Of a stretch of DNA of 64,000 nt, positions 46,301 to 54,659 are shown piece by piece (position 1 is the stretch's first letter; every line of letters starts with the position of its first letter). Made by a program: the position numbers and the translations under genes. The notes below the pieces were generated by a model. That model ran no database searches and was not told the DNA's origin. It saw only the letters and a program-made list of their open reading frames with translations. The DNA comes from Cercospora beticola (Eukaryota; Ascomycota; Dothideomycetes; Mycosphaerellales; Mycosphaerellaceae), in contig NC_088935.1 of assembly GCF_033473495.1 (NCBI RefSeq), positions 4,526,001 through 4,590,000 of the forward strand, in the 5' to 3' direction.

Positions 46301-48418
46301 AGAGCCCAAGCTTTCTACGGTGACTTCCAGCACAGTCTGATACCTACTCAGCCAGGCTGTCGCATCCTGCTCGAGTGAAAGTTGTGAGGCAGATGCCCAC
46401 AGTCGGCGGAAGAAGTTGATCAATCCAGCGATGGCATCCTTGAGCTCGTTGGAAGCCTTGACTTCCTGGCTGCCAGCTTCCGCGATTGCTGTCATCAAGG
46501 TCCGCCAGCATTCATCGATTGCCGGCTGTACATCTGTCGACTGTGTCATGCCCGCAATGACAATGGGCTCCATGACAGTCATGATGCGAGCCAATCGGGA
46601 TCGTACCCAGCGCACATCCAGTCGCGGCAAGTCACGGGGGTGAATGGGCTCATTTTCGTTCGCAGCGTTGGCGTTCCACGTTCCGCCAGTCTTCTTCAGC
46701 AGCCCGTGCAGGACCCGAAAGGCAATGTTACGACCTTTGCTTCCCGCTTTCGAGATTTTCATGAGAACTGGACCCACGTACATGTCCCAAGCGAGATCCA
46801 ATTCTTCGTAATCAAGCTCAGGACGCATAGCATAATGTAGCAGGTTGCAGTAGCTCTCCAAGGCGAGCTGTCGTAGCTGATGGGACAGCTCACTGTTACC
46901 ACGCCTTTCCAGGCCGGCCAGGATAGGCACCTTCAGCATCGACCTCAGTAGCTCCGAGGTAGACGAATCCGGCATGATGGTGAAGACGAGGCGGTTCCAG
47001 GCCACGTTGGCAGGTCGCTTCACAGCCATATCGCTCGAATTGAGGCACTTTTGAATGGTCAGGAGCCAGTCCCTGAACTTGGGCCATTTGCCGATGGGAT
47101 ATCGCTTGTTCCGGAAGCAAAGGACAACCGCTACCCATATTTCAGGTACGAGAGGAGCTTTGGCGGTATCTGAAGTCATTGCGATCAATTGCATGTTTAG
47201 GTAGTCGCCATAGCTTTGACCCTCTTCAATCTCTTTGTCGCACAGTTCTGATATTGCCTTGGCCGTTTGAGGATACTGACCGAGGGACATACCCATCTGC
47301 ATACAGACGTCAATGGCGCGTCTTTGGACGTCGTTCACGTTGCTCAGCAGAGCATGGAAGACATGTTCGATCCAATCTCTGATCTTGTTGAGCATCGCTG
47401 TAGGAGCTCTCTCGATCAGTCGTTGGTAGATAACTAGCCGAGCGGCGATAATGCTGTTCCGAGCCTCGATGTTCTGCATGACCGCAATGAGTCGTTCCGC
47501 GCGTCCCGCTGCAAACACACTCCGAGGGAAGCGCTGTACGCAGAGCAGATGCAGATGGCCTTTGACTAAAGCTTTAGCCATGTCTGCTTGTTCCAGCACG
47601 AATATCGAACGATCAATGACAAAGGCTTGGAAGTCGGGATCGAGTAAGCCTTGCGTCTCTGGATCGAACAGGATCGCACAAGTCAAGCTCAATGCCAGCT
47701 GCACAATCTGGGCATCCAGACGGCCAGTGGCATCTTTCCACGCAAGATCCCGCGACAGACACTGTGTCACACGTGCCATCTTCTCGGCCAGCGGTTGAGG
47801 GTCGGGCACGCGCATGTATGCCTTTATGGAGTTGTTGAGGGCCATATATGCATCACGGCGGGCATCTCTTGATGGACCTTCTAACTGCAACAGAGCAGAC
47901 TGCAGCATCTGCCGAAAGTCGGCAGGCTGCTGTATCTCGGACGCGCCGTCGGCTGTCGTGCTACCCGTCTCTTCTGGAGATGCCAATGTCGACTGCTTGA
48001 GGATCGACTTCAGTGGACGTGAGCCTGAAGTTTGGGCGAGAGGCGAGGAATTGTGTGGTGGCAGTGGCCGTTGTATTAGCCCAGGCGAGCTGGACTGGCC
48101 CAGTGCCGGTATTTTGTGGTAGATTGGCCATGGCGAGAAGTCGACCTTTTTGGCAGATCCTCGAGGTTGTGGGGAAACGGTTGCGGCGACGATGGTATTC
48201 TTCGATGGCGGCGTATCGGTCGTTCGTGTCGTTATCTTCGTGACAATCGTGGGCTGTGCGTCGGTGCTCTCCACCACGGGTTCGTCGTGTCCCTGCTCGA
48301 GGAAACGCAGGGCATCGCCAACCGCGTCGGAAGAGGCATCTCGTGGTGGAGTGGGCGAGCGGGCGGGCAGCGAAGCCAGCAGTGATGGAGACATGATGGG
48401 CGGCGGAACAGACGACAT
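43388..48418 (-). CDS. RIF1: RIF1, telomere and replication-timing regulator
   Basis: An intronless frame of 1676 aa from ATG 48418 (an ATG at 48430 would add MRRT). The N-terminal disordered part contains KKVDF (91-94, RVxF type) and KSILK (SILK at 138-141), the paired docking motifs for protein phosphatase 1 known in Rif1. Residues about 175-1000 form the HEAT-like Rif1 N-terminal repeats (LLNKIRDWIEHVFHALLSNV; PIGKWPKFRDWLLTIQKCLN). The C-terminal 500 are low-complexity and include an AT-hook-like KRKPGRPRKIK. Rif1 delivers PP1 to origins to oppose the DBF4-Cdc7 kinase and limits telomere length. A longer open frame up to 48700 lacks a better ATG and overlaps RIC8. Confidence 0.92.
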   Translation of the reverse strand: MSSVPPPIMSPSLLASLPARSPTPPRDASSDAVGDALRFLEQGHDEPVVESTDAQPTIVTKITTRTTDTPPSKNTIVAATVSPQPRGSAKKVDFSPWPIYHKIPALGQSSSPGLIQRPLPPHNSSPLAQTSGSRPLKSILKQSTLASPEETGSTTADGASEIQQPADFRQMLQSALLQLEGPSRDARRDAYMALNNSIKAYMRVPDPQPLAEKMARVTQCLSRDLAWKDATGRLDAQIVQLALSLTCAILFDPETQGLLDPDFQAFVIDRSIFVLEQADMAKALVKGHLHLLCVQRFPRSVFAAGRAERLIAVMQNIEARNSIIAARLVIYQRLIERAPTAMLNKIRDWIEHVFHALLSNVNDVQRRAIDVCMQMGMSLGQYPQTAKAISELCDKEIEEGQSYGDYLNMQLIAMTSDTAKAPLVPEIWVAVVLCFRNKRYPIGKWPKFRDWLLTIQKCLNSSDMAVKRPANVAWNRLVFTIMPDSSTSELLRSMLKVPILAGLERRGNSELSHQLRQLALESYCNLLHYAMRPELDYEELDLAWDMYVGPVLMKISKAGSKGRNIAFRVLHGLLKKTGGTWNANAANENEPIHPRDLPRLDVRWVRSRLARIMTVMEPIVIAGMTQSTDVQPAIDECWRTLMTAIAEAGSQEVKASNELKDAIAGLINFFRRLWASASQLSLEQDATAWLSRYQTVLEVTVESLGSGHFVDDILSRTSTDEVEAIPNHRTSKSTPTACSPFVLLFALYYEPPQPLRTPIVIQNSALWFLRLLAGAKVSTSGLLGLLQRSLHASKASRSEQNEDIHGQLWSAVADTATHTLTKQSTLSPQKDTFVMGVALKSAASIILEGLKYIDEDCNASMIRLYNAACQSARHVAGNGGIVLAVMEPLAGLVHEQVSRLSLVAILRLASAMAEGGVWPSTRSELDQSRKALWTVSLEPYKMQAFDPFDHVYKFFGRILDLAYERFDKLHGDHRSLTSTLMSSVADFLQRCPSPLFQVAFLKLQTGYITWAEDLQMSVSSLSRDLHPADRTMLEDLQHNINLVWLQLLSQISEKLPQKDSQALELLEPFLVAGFSSSSQAIVNTTIDFWNSSFALAPSLDYPAKLFPVLRERQVQTELKLPGFPNPKEQTSPSNLRDLSSPQSISLIDRRAAATAHRSRTPRIDTSENIYINQLLEKTKKSMGKTTLNTTRNSASKPKPRHDDSQVHFAPIESAEEVLTADSQALTEHQRDVKDRQRLQAQAYPGIASSPLTTSPIANPQGNAKLKFISDLRRTADGKIVVSPRTETHDALPGDDLPSSPTPRPKSKADNGMIAHGTDASLSRGTPASDPPSSPPPTSENSALHPGDDTHEDAEDDLPLTSDGDLHHQRVNSSTSSDQDVVMHDSDLPSDTQLSNAQLQLEDELASKQMTGTDATNAAVRAAAEPETPSRIKATLLSEGSGVASTPEHSNAENSQIPQSSTRKRKRMADTAHVARKRKSQPPYANSFPGSSNGQEEGIEEEIVVAARSQSIASDLDSAQEGYIESVEHSDDALVEAVTASTGPSSTQPAKRKPGRPRKIKPQEKIELSPRSARRLKRSASASSLRESKGTPTAQQSQDSTNDLDEQHDSSQDGSAAQDGVQRKIAQPQSILSRLRGILADCKNMIIGSQEEEREYDDVLFGIRRIVHDAASGVHGR

Positions 48419-48688
48419 AGTCCTTCTCATCCGCTCCTGCCAGGCGGCATTGCTGTGTAGAAAGCGAGTGCAGAGTGCTCGTCGAACACGCTGCTGCCAG
48501 TGCTGCAATGAACTGCAGTCGGTGGCGGGTCTATAGCGCCGCGTCGCGACGCGAAGCGAAGCGAAGGGACGCGACGTGATTGACGCTACGCCAGCAAGTG
48601 CTCCGTGCTTCTCGTTCACTTCGAGATTGTGGGGAAAGCTTCTTGTCCGCTCTCGTCTCGTCACCACGAACGCACACACTTTAGGAAC
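48419..48688. promoter_or_regulatory. Divergent promoter RIF1 / RIC8
   Basis: 270 bp between the start codons. It includes a stretch rich in CGCGAC/GCGAAGC repeats near 48540-48570. No defined operator. Confidence 0.35.
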
Positions 48689-50258
48689 ATGCAGGTCCAA
48701 AGCACAGCCGGCGCTAGCGCCCCATCAGGTGAACAAATATCCATGTTCACCCGGATCTACTCGCTGACGCCTGGCGCAGCTGCTCTCCGCGAACTCGAAG
48801 GCCTGCTGCAAGAATTGGAACGAAACCTCGAGACTCTCAAGCTGTCTCTGCAAGGTGCGTCGTAGCGAATGCTCAGCTGCACTCGCTCACCGCTGACAAC
48901 GTGCGCTGCAGAGCAACAGGACGCCCTGACAAAGGTGAAAACTTCCGGACGCAACCCGCAAACTGCGACCCCTATCTTCACACGGCAGGTACGGACAATG
49001 TGGCTGCACGTGGCTGATAGTATGCTCACAACGGCCCTAGGCGATCTCTACACTATCCCAATATGCTCTGGATCTGCACAAATCAAACGAAGCCTCGAGA
49101 GAAGCGCTTCGCTGCCTCGCAAACGCCTTCTTGCTGCATGAACCTTCGAGACAGGTCTTTGTCGACCTAGGCTATGCGCACAAGGCCGCCGATCGCCTAA
49201 CTGTCGACGATCACGATGACGAGTTCCTCATCGCACGCATACTGTTCTACATGACCTACAATACGACCCTCGACTTCCAAATACTGCTCGACCAGCATAG
49301 CCTTGCGGAGAACATCAATCGCCACATCTCTCGTCATGCTAATGCCTATTCGAAGTCTGCGAAGCGGAAGTCAGCGACGGCTGTCAGCCGCGAAGCAGCC
49401 ATGAGTGAGACATGCAAGTTGATGTTCAATGTCACACATTACTATCCTGATTCGGTACCAAAATTCACACCAGCAATCGAGCCAATTATCAATATCCTTC
49501 GACTTCACGACCTACCCGATCCGCCACTCCAGCCACCGACCAGCTACCTCATAAATGCTTTGCTCAATCTTGATCTGCAAGCTGCCGAGAGAAGGACTCC
49601 GTTAGGTCGTGAAGCCCGGTCGAGCCCGATGTTTCCTTACTCTGATACCGAATCTTTCGTCAATAGATTGATCGACATTCTGGACGCTGCGATTCGCAAA
49701 CAACCAGAACGGGATCTCGACCAAGCCGCCGCTCCGCTCTGCACACTGCTGAGAAGACTATACGAGCTTGCGACATCTCAGATGAAGGCTTACATGCGTT
49801 GGCTGCTTCTGCCAAATACCAAGGATCGGGAGAAGCCCCTCGGCCAGGGAGATACTTTGTCCGCTCGATTACTCCGGCTCTCGTGCTCGCCAAACCTGCC
49901 CACTCTACGAGGGAACATTTCGGCGTTGCTGTTCGAGCTCAGCGACAAAGATGCCAACAAGTTCGTCCAGAACATTGGCTACGGATTCGCGTCCGGTTTC
50001 CTGGCGAGCCAAAACATTCAAGTTCCTGCGAATGCTGCAGATGCTAGTAGTTCCGCGGATGCGAACGACTTCAATCCCATTACAGGTCAGCGATTGTCGG
50101 CTGAAGACCGCGAGGAGCATGGCTCTGAGCCGATGACGGAGGAGGAGAAGGAGAGAGAAGCGGAGAGGTTGTTCGTATTATTCGAAAGGCTAAAAGCGAC
50201 CGGGGTCGTTGATGTCAAGAATCCCGTGGAAAGGAGATTCGAAGAGGTTGACGACTAA
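48689..50258 (+). CDS. ric8: RIC8 (synembryn), G-alpha exchange factor and chaperone
   Basis: Exons 48689-48854, 48912-48988 and 49041-50258 give 486 aa. The joins yield SLQ-EQQDALTKV and PIFTRQ-AISTLSQYALDLH, then EALRCLANAFLLHEPSRQVFVDLGY, a hallmark of fungal RIC8. The body is an armadillo-like helical repeat; the C-terminus has NPITGQ and EEEKEREAERLFVLFERLKATGV followed by ..NPVE, all conserved. RIC8 folds and activates heterotrimeric G-alpha subunits in the cytoplasm, important for growth and development in filamentous fungi. The first exon alone carries two in-frame ATGs (48689 and 48743); the first is preferred. Confidence 0.93.
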
Positions 50259-50823
50259 GGCTCCAGCTGTTGCCCAATCGAGAAGCCATCATTTTACTGC
50301 ATGCGGAGCCGTGCTTACATTGTTCAAGCCGGCATGATTAACATTTCGCGATCGTGGAGCTCTGCGAATCTGTCCAAGGTGATCTCGATTGTTAGGGTTA
50401 GGGTTACAGCGTCTTTCAACACCACATCAATATATTCCGACCCCACTGCAACTGCACGTGAGTGGCAGCTGCAATGCATACCTGTTTCCGTTTTCGTGAG
50501 ACCATCATTTGTAGGCTAATTTAAATGTGTGCTCGAGATGCTCTGGTCGACTTTGCTATATCTCCATATTTCCTGTACCTACCAAAGTGCTCTTTCCCAC
50601 TTCCCCAACCCCTATGCCCAAACACACGCCTAGAACCAGGACCGTGGTTCGTGCCTGGACCATTATAACAAGGACCTGACATCAAACTCCATTGACGATA
50701 ATGATATCTCAGTCGAAAAGTTTTGTTTCGAATCCGCGCAGTCTCGCTGCCGAAGCGAGTAATTGTCATGAGATCTACAGAACGCTATCACCTATACAAA
50801 CATGAACATCATATGATTGCTCC
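50259..50823. other. Convergent intergenic with a short telomere-like run
   Basis: 565 bp between the stops of RIC8 and the minus-strand gene at 50824. It holds the (TTAGGG)2TTA run listed separately and no gene. Confidence 0.45.
50392..50406 (+). repeat. Interstitial telomere-like repeat (TTAGGG)2TTA
   Basis: 15 bp of the fungal telomere repeat, 134 bp after the RIC8 stop codon. Such short runs also occur by chance and in promoters. Confidence 0.6.
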
Positions 50824-52098
50824 TTATGAGTGCCCTTTAAACAAAGACCGCAACAAGCTTGACTCTTTCTTGGGCTTGCTCTTCACCTTCTCACTTCTGC
50901 TCCGTCGACTACTGGTGGAGCTGACAACACTCTTAGATTTCTTCTTACGCTCCTTCTTTTCTTGCTTGGTCTCCAGTGGTTTGAAGTCAGCTTCAGTCAG
51001 CCTGCCTTCCTCGATGAGAGTCCGTGTAGCGACGGGCGTGATGAATTCGCCCTCGACACTGGTGCCGAGAGATTCTGCACCGACATCCGCAATGCCTCGT
51101 CGCCACTTCTCGATGCGATCGAGCTCGCGGAGTTCTTCCATTTCTTCAGGTCCGTTGGCTCCAGCCTCGGCCGGAAGAGGCCCCTCAAGTAAACGCTCCT
51201 CGTCGTTCCTCGCTTGTATCTTCTTGATGATCTTGTATCCGCCGAATGCTATTATCGTTACTCCGATGCCAACGCCGGCAGCAATGGCAAACTGAGGACT
51301 CGCCAACAGCGCCAGAATCGCCGGATAAGATGTCTTCATGGCTGCCAAAGCGCCAGGGGCCATCTTTGCAGCGATGTTGGAAATTTCGGCCAACGTCAAC
51401 GCTACCGCAGCCATTGCATCGGGGTTCTTTTGCAAATTGTCGATCATTGCGGTTGCCGAATGTTGAACGCAGTTGCCTTCGTCAAGCAGGCGTTGCAGGT
51501 AGGTCATCTTGTCTCGAAGTACCACTTCGTCCTCGGCTTTCTTCTCAGGCAGCGGAGGCGGCAGCTCTCCATAAGCCAAATCCATATCAATGTCGTCAAG
51601 ACTCGTGCTCCGAACCTTGGGGCGATGTTTACGACGTAGCTCCATGCCATCAGTGTGGCGGCGTGCGAGCTCTCCCACCCGAGGCTCATCATCTTCGAGA
51701 GAGTTCTGTCCACCAACCAACGCTCGATTGTTCTGTGTCCCATTCGTCTGATCATTGACGACAAAGCTGTCGGTAGCACCACGTGTTACACGAGGACGGC
51801 CATCCCGGTGAGACGGCACGGGCTTCCGCCGCACCGAACGACCATCATCACTGCCTCTCCGCGAGCTCCGCCTAGAAGGCTGATTGTCGTCCTCAAGCGC
51901 CAAAGCATCCAGCTGCTGCCGGACCTTGCGCTCTCTACTGCGAGCTTCTCGTTCACCTCTCCGCTGCGCTTGGATTTCCGCCTTTCGCTCGTTGTAGGCG
52001 CTCTTGGCTTCGGTGAAGACGTTGACCAAGTGTTTCGATGTGCTGACGATCTTGCCGCCCTTGTTCACGATCGTGATAGTCTGGTTGGCCGCGGGCAT
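50824..52098 (-). CDS. Conserved-looking fungal protein with one hydrophobic segment, unknown function
   Basis: A single frame of 424 aa starting MPAANQTITIVNKGGKIV. A charged, Arg/Glu-rich helical region (about 25-65) is followed by a Ser/Arg-rich disordered stretch. A helical section (KMTYLQRLLDEGNCVQHS..) leads to a Gly/Ala-rich hydrophobic segment (FAIAAGVGIGVTIIAFGGY, about 270-290) that could cross or insert in a membrane. The C-terminus is strongly basic (KKERKKKSKS.., KVKSKPKKESS). I recognise no catalytic motif and cannot assign a family. A membrane-tethered scaffold is a guess from layout only. Codon usage and setting look like a normal gene. Confidence 0.75.
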   Translation of the reverse strand: MPAANQTITIVNKGGKIVSTSKHLVNVFTEAKSAYNERKAEIQAQRRGEREARSRERKVRQQLDALALEDDNQPSRRSSRRGSDDGRSVRRKPVPSHRDGRPRVTRGATDSFVVNDQTNGTQNNRALVGGQNSLEDDEPRVGELARRHTDGMELRRKHRPKVRSTSLDDIDMDLAYGELPPPLPEKKAEDEVVLRDKMTYLQRLLDEGNCVQHSATAMIDNLQKNPDAMAAVALTLAEISNIAAKMAPGALAAMKTSYPAILALLASPQFAIAAGVGIGVTIIAFGGYKIIKKIQARNDEERLLEGPLPAEAGANGPEEMEELRELDRIEKWRRGIADVGAESLGTSVEGEFITPVATRTLIEEGRLTEADFKPLETKQEKKERKKKSKSVVSSTSSRRSRSEKVKSKPKKESSLLRSLFKGHS

Positions 52099-52911
52099 GA
52101 CGAAGCCACGTCCCTTTGTGGGTGCGGCAGACAGAAGAGGGTGGCAGTGGGTTGTCTGCGTTCTGGTGTCGTGAAGTGAGGTCGGGAGAGGTGCATCTAT
52201 CTAGGTTAGGCACGCGGGCGCTCTGGGCGGGCGGCGGCGCAGTGCGTCTGGATAAGAGCTGGACAAAGACCAGAAATGGCGCTTGGGGACGACAACAAAG
52301 CAAAGCGCCGTCGCTGTGCCCAGCCCAGCCAGCCAGCCAGCTCGATGTCGGCGTTTGCCTGCGATTCGCTCGTTATATCGGCGCTGCAGTGCTTTGGGCG
52401 GCAGCGGCAAGAAGAGCACCCACGCTCATGCGCTGGCAGCAAGCAATTGTTTCTCCCTCGTGTGGCTCGCCTTACCTTGTCCACAGCACGGCAACCCAGC
52501 CATTGCGACGGCCGCGGCAGCGTGCCCACTCGATATGAGCGCCCAACGACCCGCCCTGGGGAAGAGGCGGTCAGCCGTCGCAGTGGTAAAAGACAGGTGA
52601 GAGGAGCCAGCCGGGGAAGAACATCCCGCGCCCACTTTTCATCGTCATTCGTCACTACACGCGCCACTCGTGGCGGAGTAAAGCCACACAGACGCGAACG
52701 CGAACGTCTGTCACGGAGTCAGGAGAAGACGGCTCACGTGTGTCCCCGACAGCGACCCGTGACGCTATTACAAGCACAAAGGTCTTGGTCCATCGCTACA
52801 TACTCATACATCGTCGCGGGCTGGTGCCGACGACGTGACGTCTGCTGGCTTGCACAGTCGTGTTCGGACACTACAACCACAGCTTCACTCGTAATTTGCA
52901 TATAGTTCGAC
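52099..52911. other. Intergenic, no supported gene
   Basis: 813 bp between the start of the unknown gene and the stop of the ZNF830-like gene. It contains a short CCAG tandem run near 52320-52340 and overlapping spurious open frames. Confidence 0.4.
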
Positions 52912-53646
52912 CTACCGAGAATGCCGCCCAAAATTCCATCCTAGGTCATCGTCGTCGTCCTCATCACCGTCCTCATCGTCCTCGTCATCCCTCCCTTCCT
53001 GCCTATTCACGTCGTCTGCAGCACGGGGCAGCGAGGACGTAGATGAGTCTATTGCTTGACCAGGCGGCCGTCGTGCAGGGATGCTTTGAGACGTATCTGC
53101 CTGTCGCAGAGACGTTGTGGAATCTGCATGGCGCAACGCTTCTCGTCGAGCGCGCAGTCTCTTCGCTCGCTCTTCGAGTCCGTCCATGGCCTCGAATTCT
53201 TCCTCGAGCGCTTTCGCAGCATCTTCGCGCTCGGCCTCCAGTTCAGCATCTCGCGATGCACGTTGCGCACTTTGCTCCGTTTTGGCGATTTCATCCGCCG
53301 TCATAGGTGGAGCTGAGATGGTGGCTGTGGCTTGATTGATAGTTTCTGCTTCCATCAAGGCGAGCTCGCGGTCCAAAGCAGCTAATTCGGCAGCATGCTC
53401 CTCGCTGTCCACTTGGATTTCTTTTTCCGTGCTGTCTGCAGCCGTGTGCCTGTTTGGGGGCTCGGACGGCTCCTGTTCCAGATCGAGTGCTTGAGGTTGA
53501 GGTTTAGGTGATGCAGGTCTGGGCTTCTTGCCACCAGGACTGTCCAGCCCTGCAGACGCTTTGCGTTTCTTGCCATTACTCTCAGCAGTGGCCTTTTGGT
53601 TTCTTGCTGCTGTTGTCTCTTTAAGAAGCAGTCGTACGTCGGCCAT
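52912..53646 (-). CDS. ZNF830/CCDC16-like nuclear protein lacking the N-terminal zinc finger
   Basis: From ATG 53646 the frame encodes 244 aa. The start MADVRLLLKETTAAR resembles the N-terminus of ZNF830/CCDC16 homologues. The second half fits their C-terminal part: AELAALDRELALMEAE, SAPPMTADEIAK, EEEFEAMDGLEERAKRLRARR and a terminal Asp/Glu run. The C2H2 finger expected after the first 15-20 residues is missing; instead the sequence goes directly to a basic NGKKRKAS segment. No splice sites were seen that would restore it. Family members act in pre-mRNA splicing and genome stability. The open frame continues upstream to 53817, but that part is transposon repeat. The element's end lies 77 bp before the ATG. 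Confidence 0.7.
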   Translation of the reverse strand: MADVRLLLKETTAARNQKATAESNGKKRKASAGLDSPGGKKPRPASPKPQPQALDLEQEPSEPPNRHTAADSTEKEIQVDSEEHAAELAALDRELALMEAETINQATATISAPPMTADEIAKTEQSAQRASRDAELEAEREDAAKALEEEFEAMDGLEERAKRLRARREALRHADSTTSLRQADTSQSIPARRPPGQAIDSSTSSLPRAADDVNRQEGRDDEDDEDGDEDDDDDLGWNFGRHSR

Positions 53647-53723
53647 GATGGACGTGGTTGTTTCCGTGACAGTCGAGCCAACCAAGCCAACGTCGGCAAG
53701 TATGCCGGCCCGGGTAATGCCGT

Positions 53724-53767
53724 TAACGTGTTTGATAAGCGAGTGAGCCAGATAGGCATGTGAGCCA
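53724..53767 (+). repeat. Left terminal inverted repeat
   Basis: Perfect 44-bp match (with TA) to the reverse complement of 54101-54144. Confidence 0.9.
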
Positions 53768-54100
53768 GCCGAAATACCACGTGATTTGAGATTCTGCGAA
53801 AATGCAAATCTCGACACCCCTAGGCGCTATCGACTTGCGAATACGTAGATACCTTCTGCTCTAGAGGCTCTATGATATTTCGAAGTTTGGAGGCGCTATG
53901 ATATATAGGATAGGAAATCGCTACTTTAAAAGTAGTGGGACTATCAAAAGTTATCGTAGACGAAGTACCAGAAGGCAGGGGAAACTTTCAACTTCGGATT
54001 CTGCTTATGCGTACCTAATTTGCTTCCTAAAGTACTTCTCTAGAAATCTTACCTGCTTGCGTTGTCGTGCCGCACGTCCGAAAATCGATCGATTTTGGCT

Positions 54101-54144
54101 TGGCTCACATGCCTATCTGGCTCACTCGCTTATCAAACACGTTA
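54101..54144 (-). repeat. Right terminal inverted repeat
   Basis: Perfect 44-bp partner of 53724-53767; ends in the TA at 54143-54144. Confidence 0.9.
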
Positions 54145-54659
54145 GCCGTGTTGAGCTTGGCAACTCTCCTCCATCGCCATCACCCTCGCTTCCTTCTGCA
54201 TCATCACACTGAACGACCAACTTACACCACATTGAAACCGACGCGCACCTCTGCGCGCCGTCTGTCGCCTCGATTTGGCGATCATTCCTGGACTATTGGC
54301 CGTGTATTTACCGCGCACGCGGAGGCGCCGGCGCAAAGGAGCTGGACCACGCAGACGGCGCAAACTTCCAAACCATTCACCAGAACGTCGCGTGCCGCTG
54401 TCGCAACAGCGGCGCATCGCAACCCGCAGGTGAGTGGTGCACAAACTCGCCTGGTCTGAATCGAGTGGCGGGCAGCCGGCATCATCTGGAGCGAGGACGC
54501 GCATTGCGCACTGTTGGCAGAGGACGTGTTTGGGCGAGCAGCAGCAGTCGGCTGGACTGCTGTACTTGTAGCTAGATACCTGTGAAGTTTTGAGAGCGTC
54601 TAAGTCCTTGCGTATTTCTCTGCCGTCACCTCGCATCACGGCGCGCGCGTCGCCGCTCT
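54145..54659. other. Intergenic / BYE1 promoter
   Basis: 515 bp between the transposon and the BYE1 ATG. No gene recognised; a 165-codon minus-strand frame here has no motif. Confidence 0.4.

Larger units (their letters stand above)
53724..54144. mobile_element. TA-flanked inverted-repeat DNA transposon (MITE-like, 421 bp)
   Basis: Both ends carry a perfect 44-bp inverted repeat including the TA (53724-53767 against 54101-54144 reversed). It reads TAACGTGTTTGATAAGCGAG.. and includes two GTGAGCC motifs; weaker similarity extends about ten bases inward. TA flanks and size suggest a non-autonomous member of the Tc1/mariner-pogo group, an inference. The interior is more AT-rich than the neighbourhood and encodes nothing. 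Perfect repeat identity implies a fairly recent insertion. It lies in the shared upstream region of the ZNF830-like gene and BYE1. Confidence 0.82.

Noticed and set aside
48431..48700. Longer RIF1 frame reaching 48700
   Set aside because: It lacks a better ATG and overlaps the first exon of RIC8. The ATGs at 48430 and 48418 are preferred.
53647..53817. N-terminal extension of the ZNF830-like frame
   Set aside because: The added residues are a translation of the transposon's terminal repeat (the same peptide occurs at the other end of the element). MADV at 53646 is the natural start.
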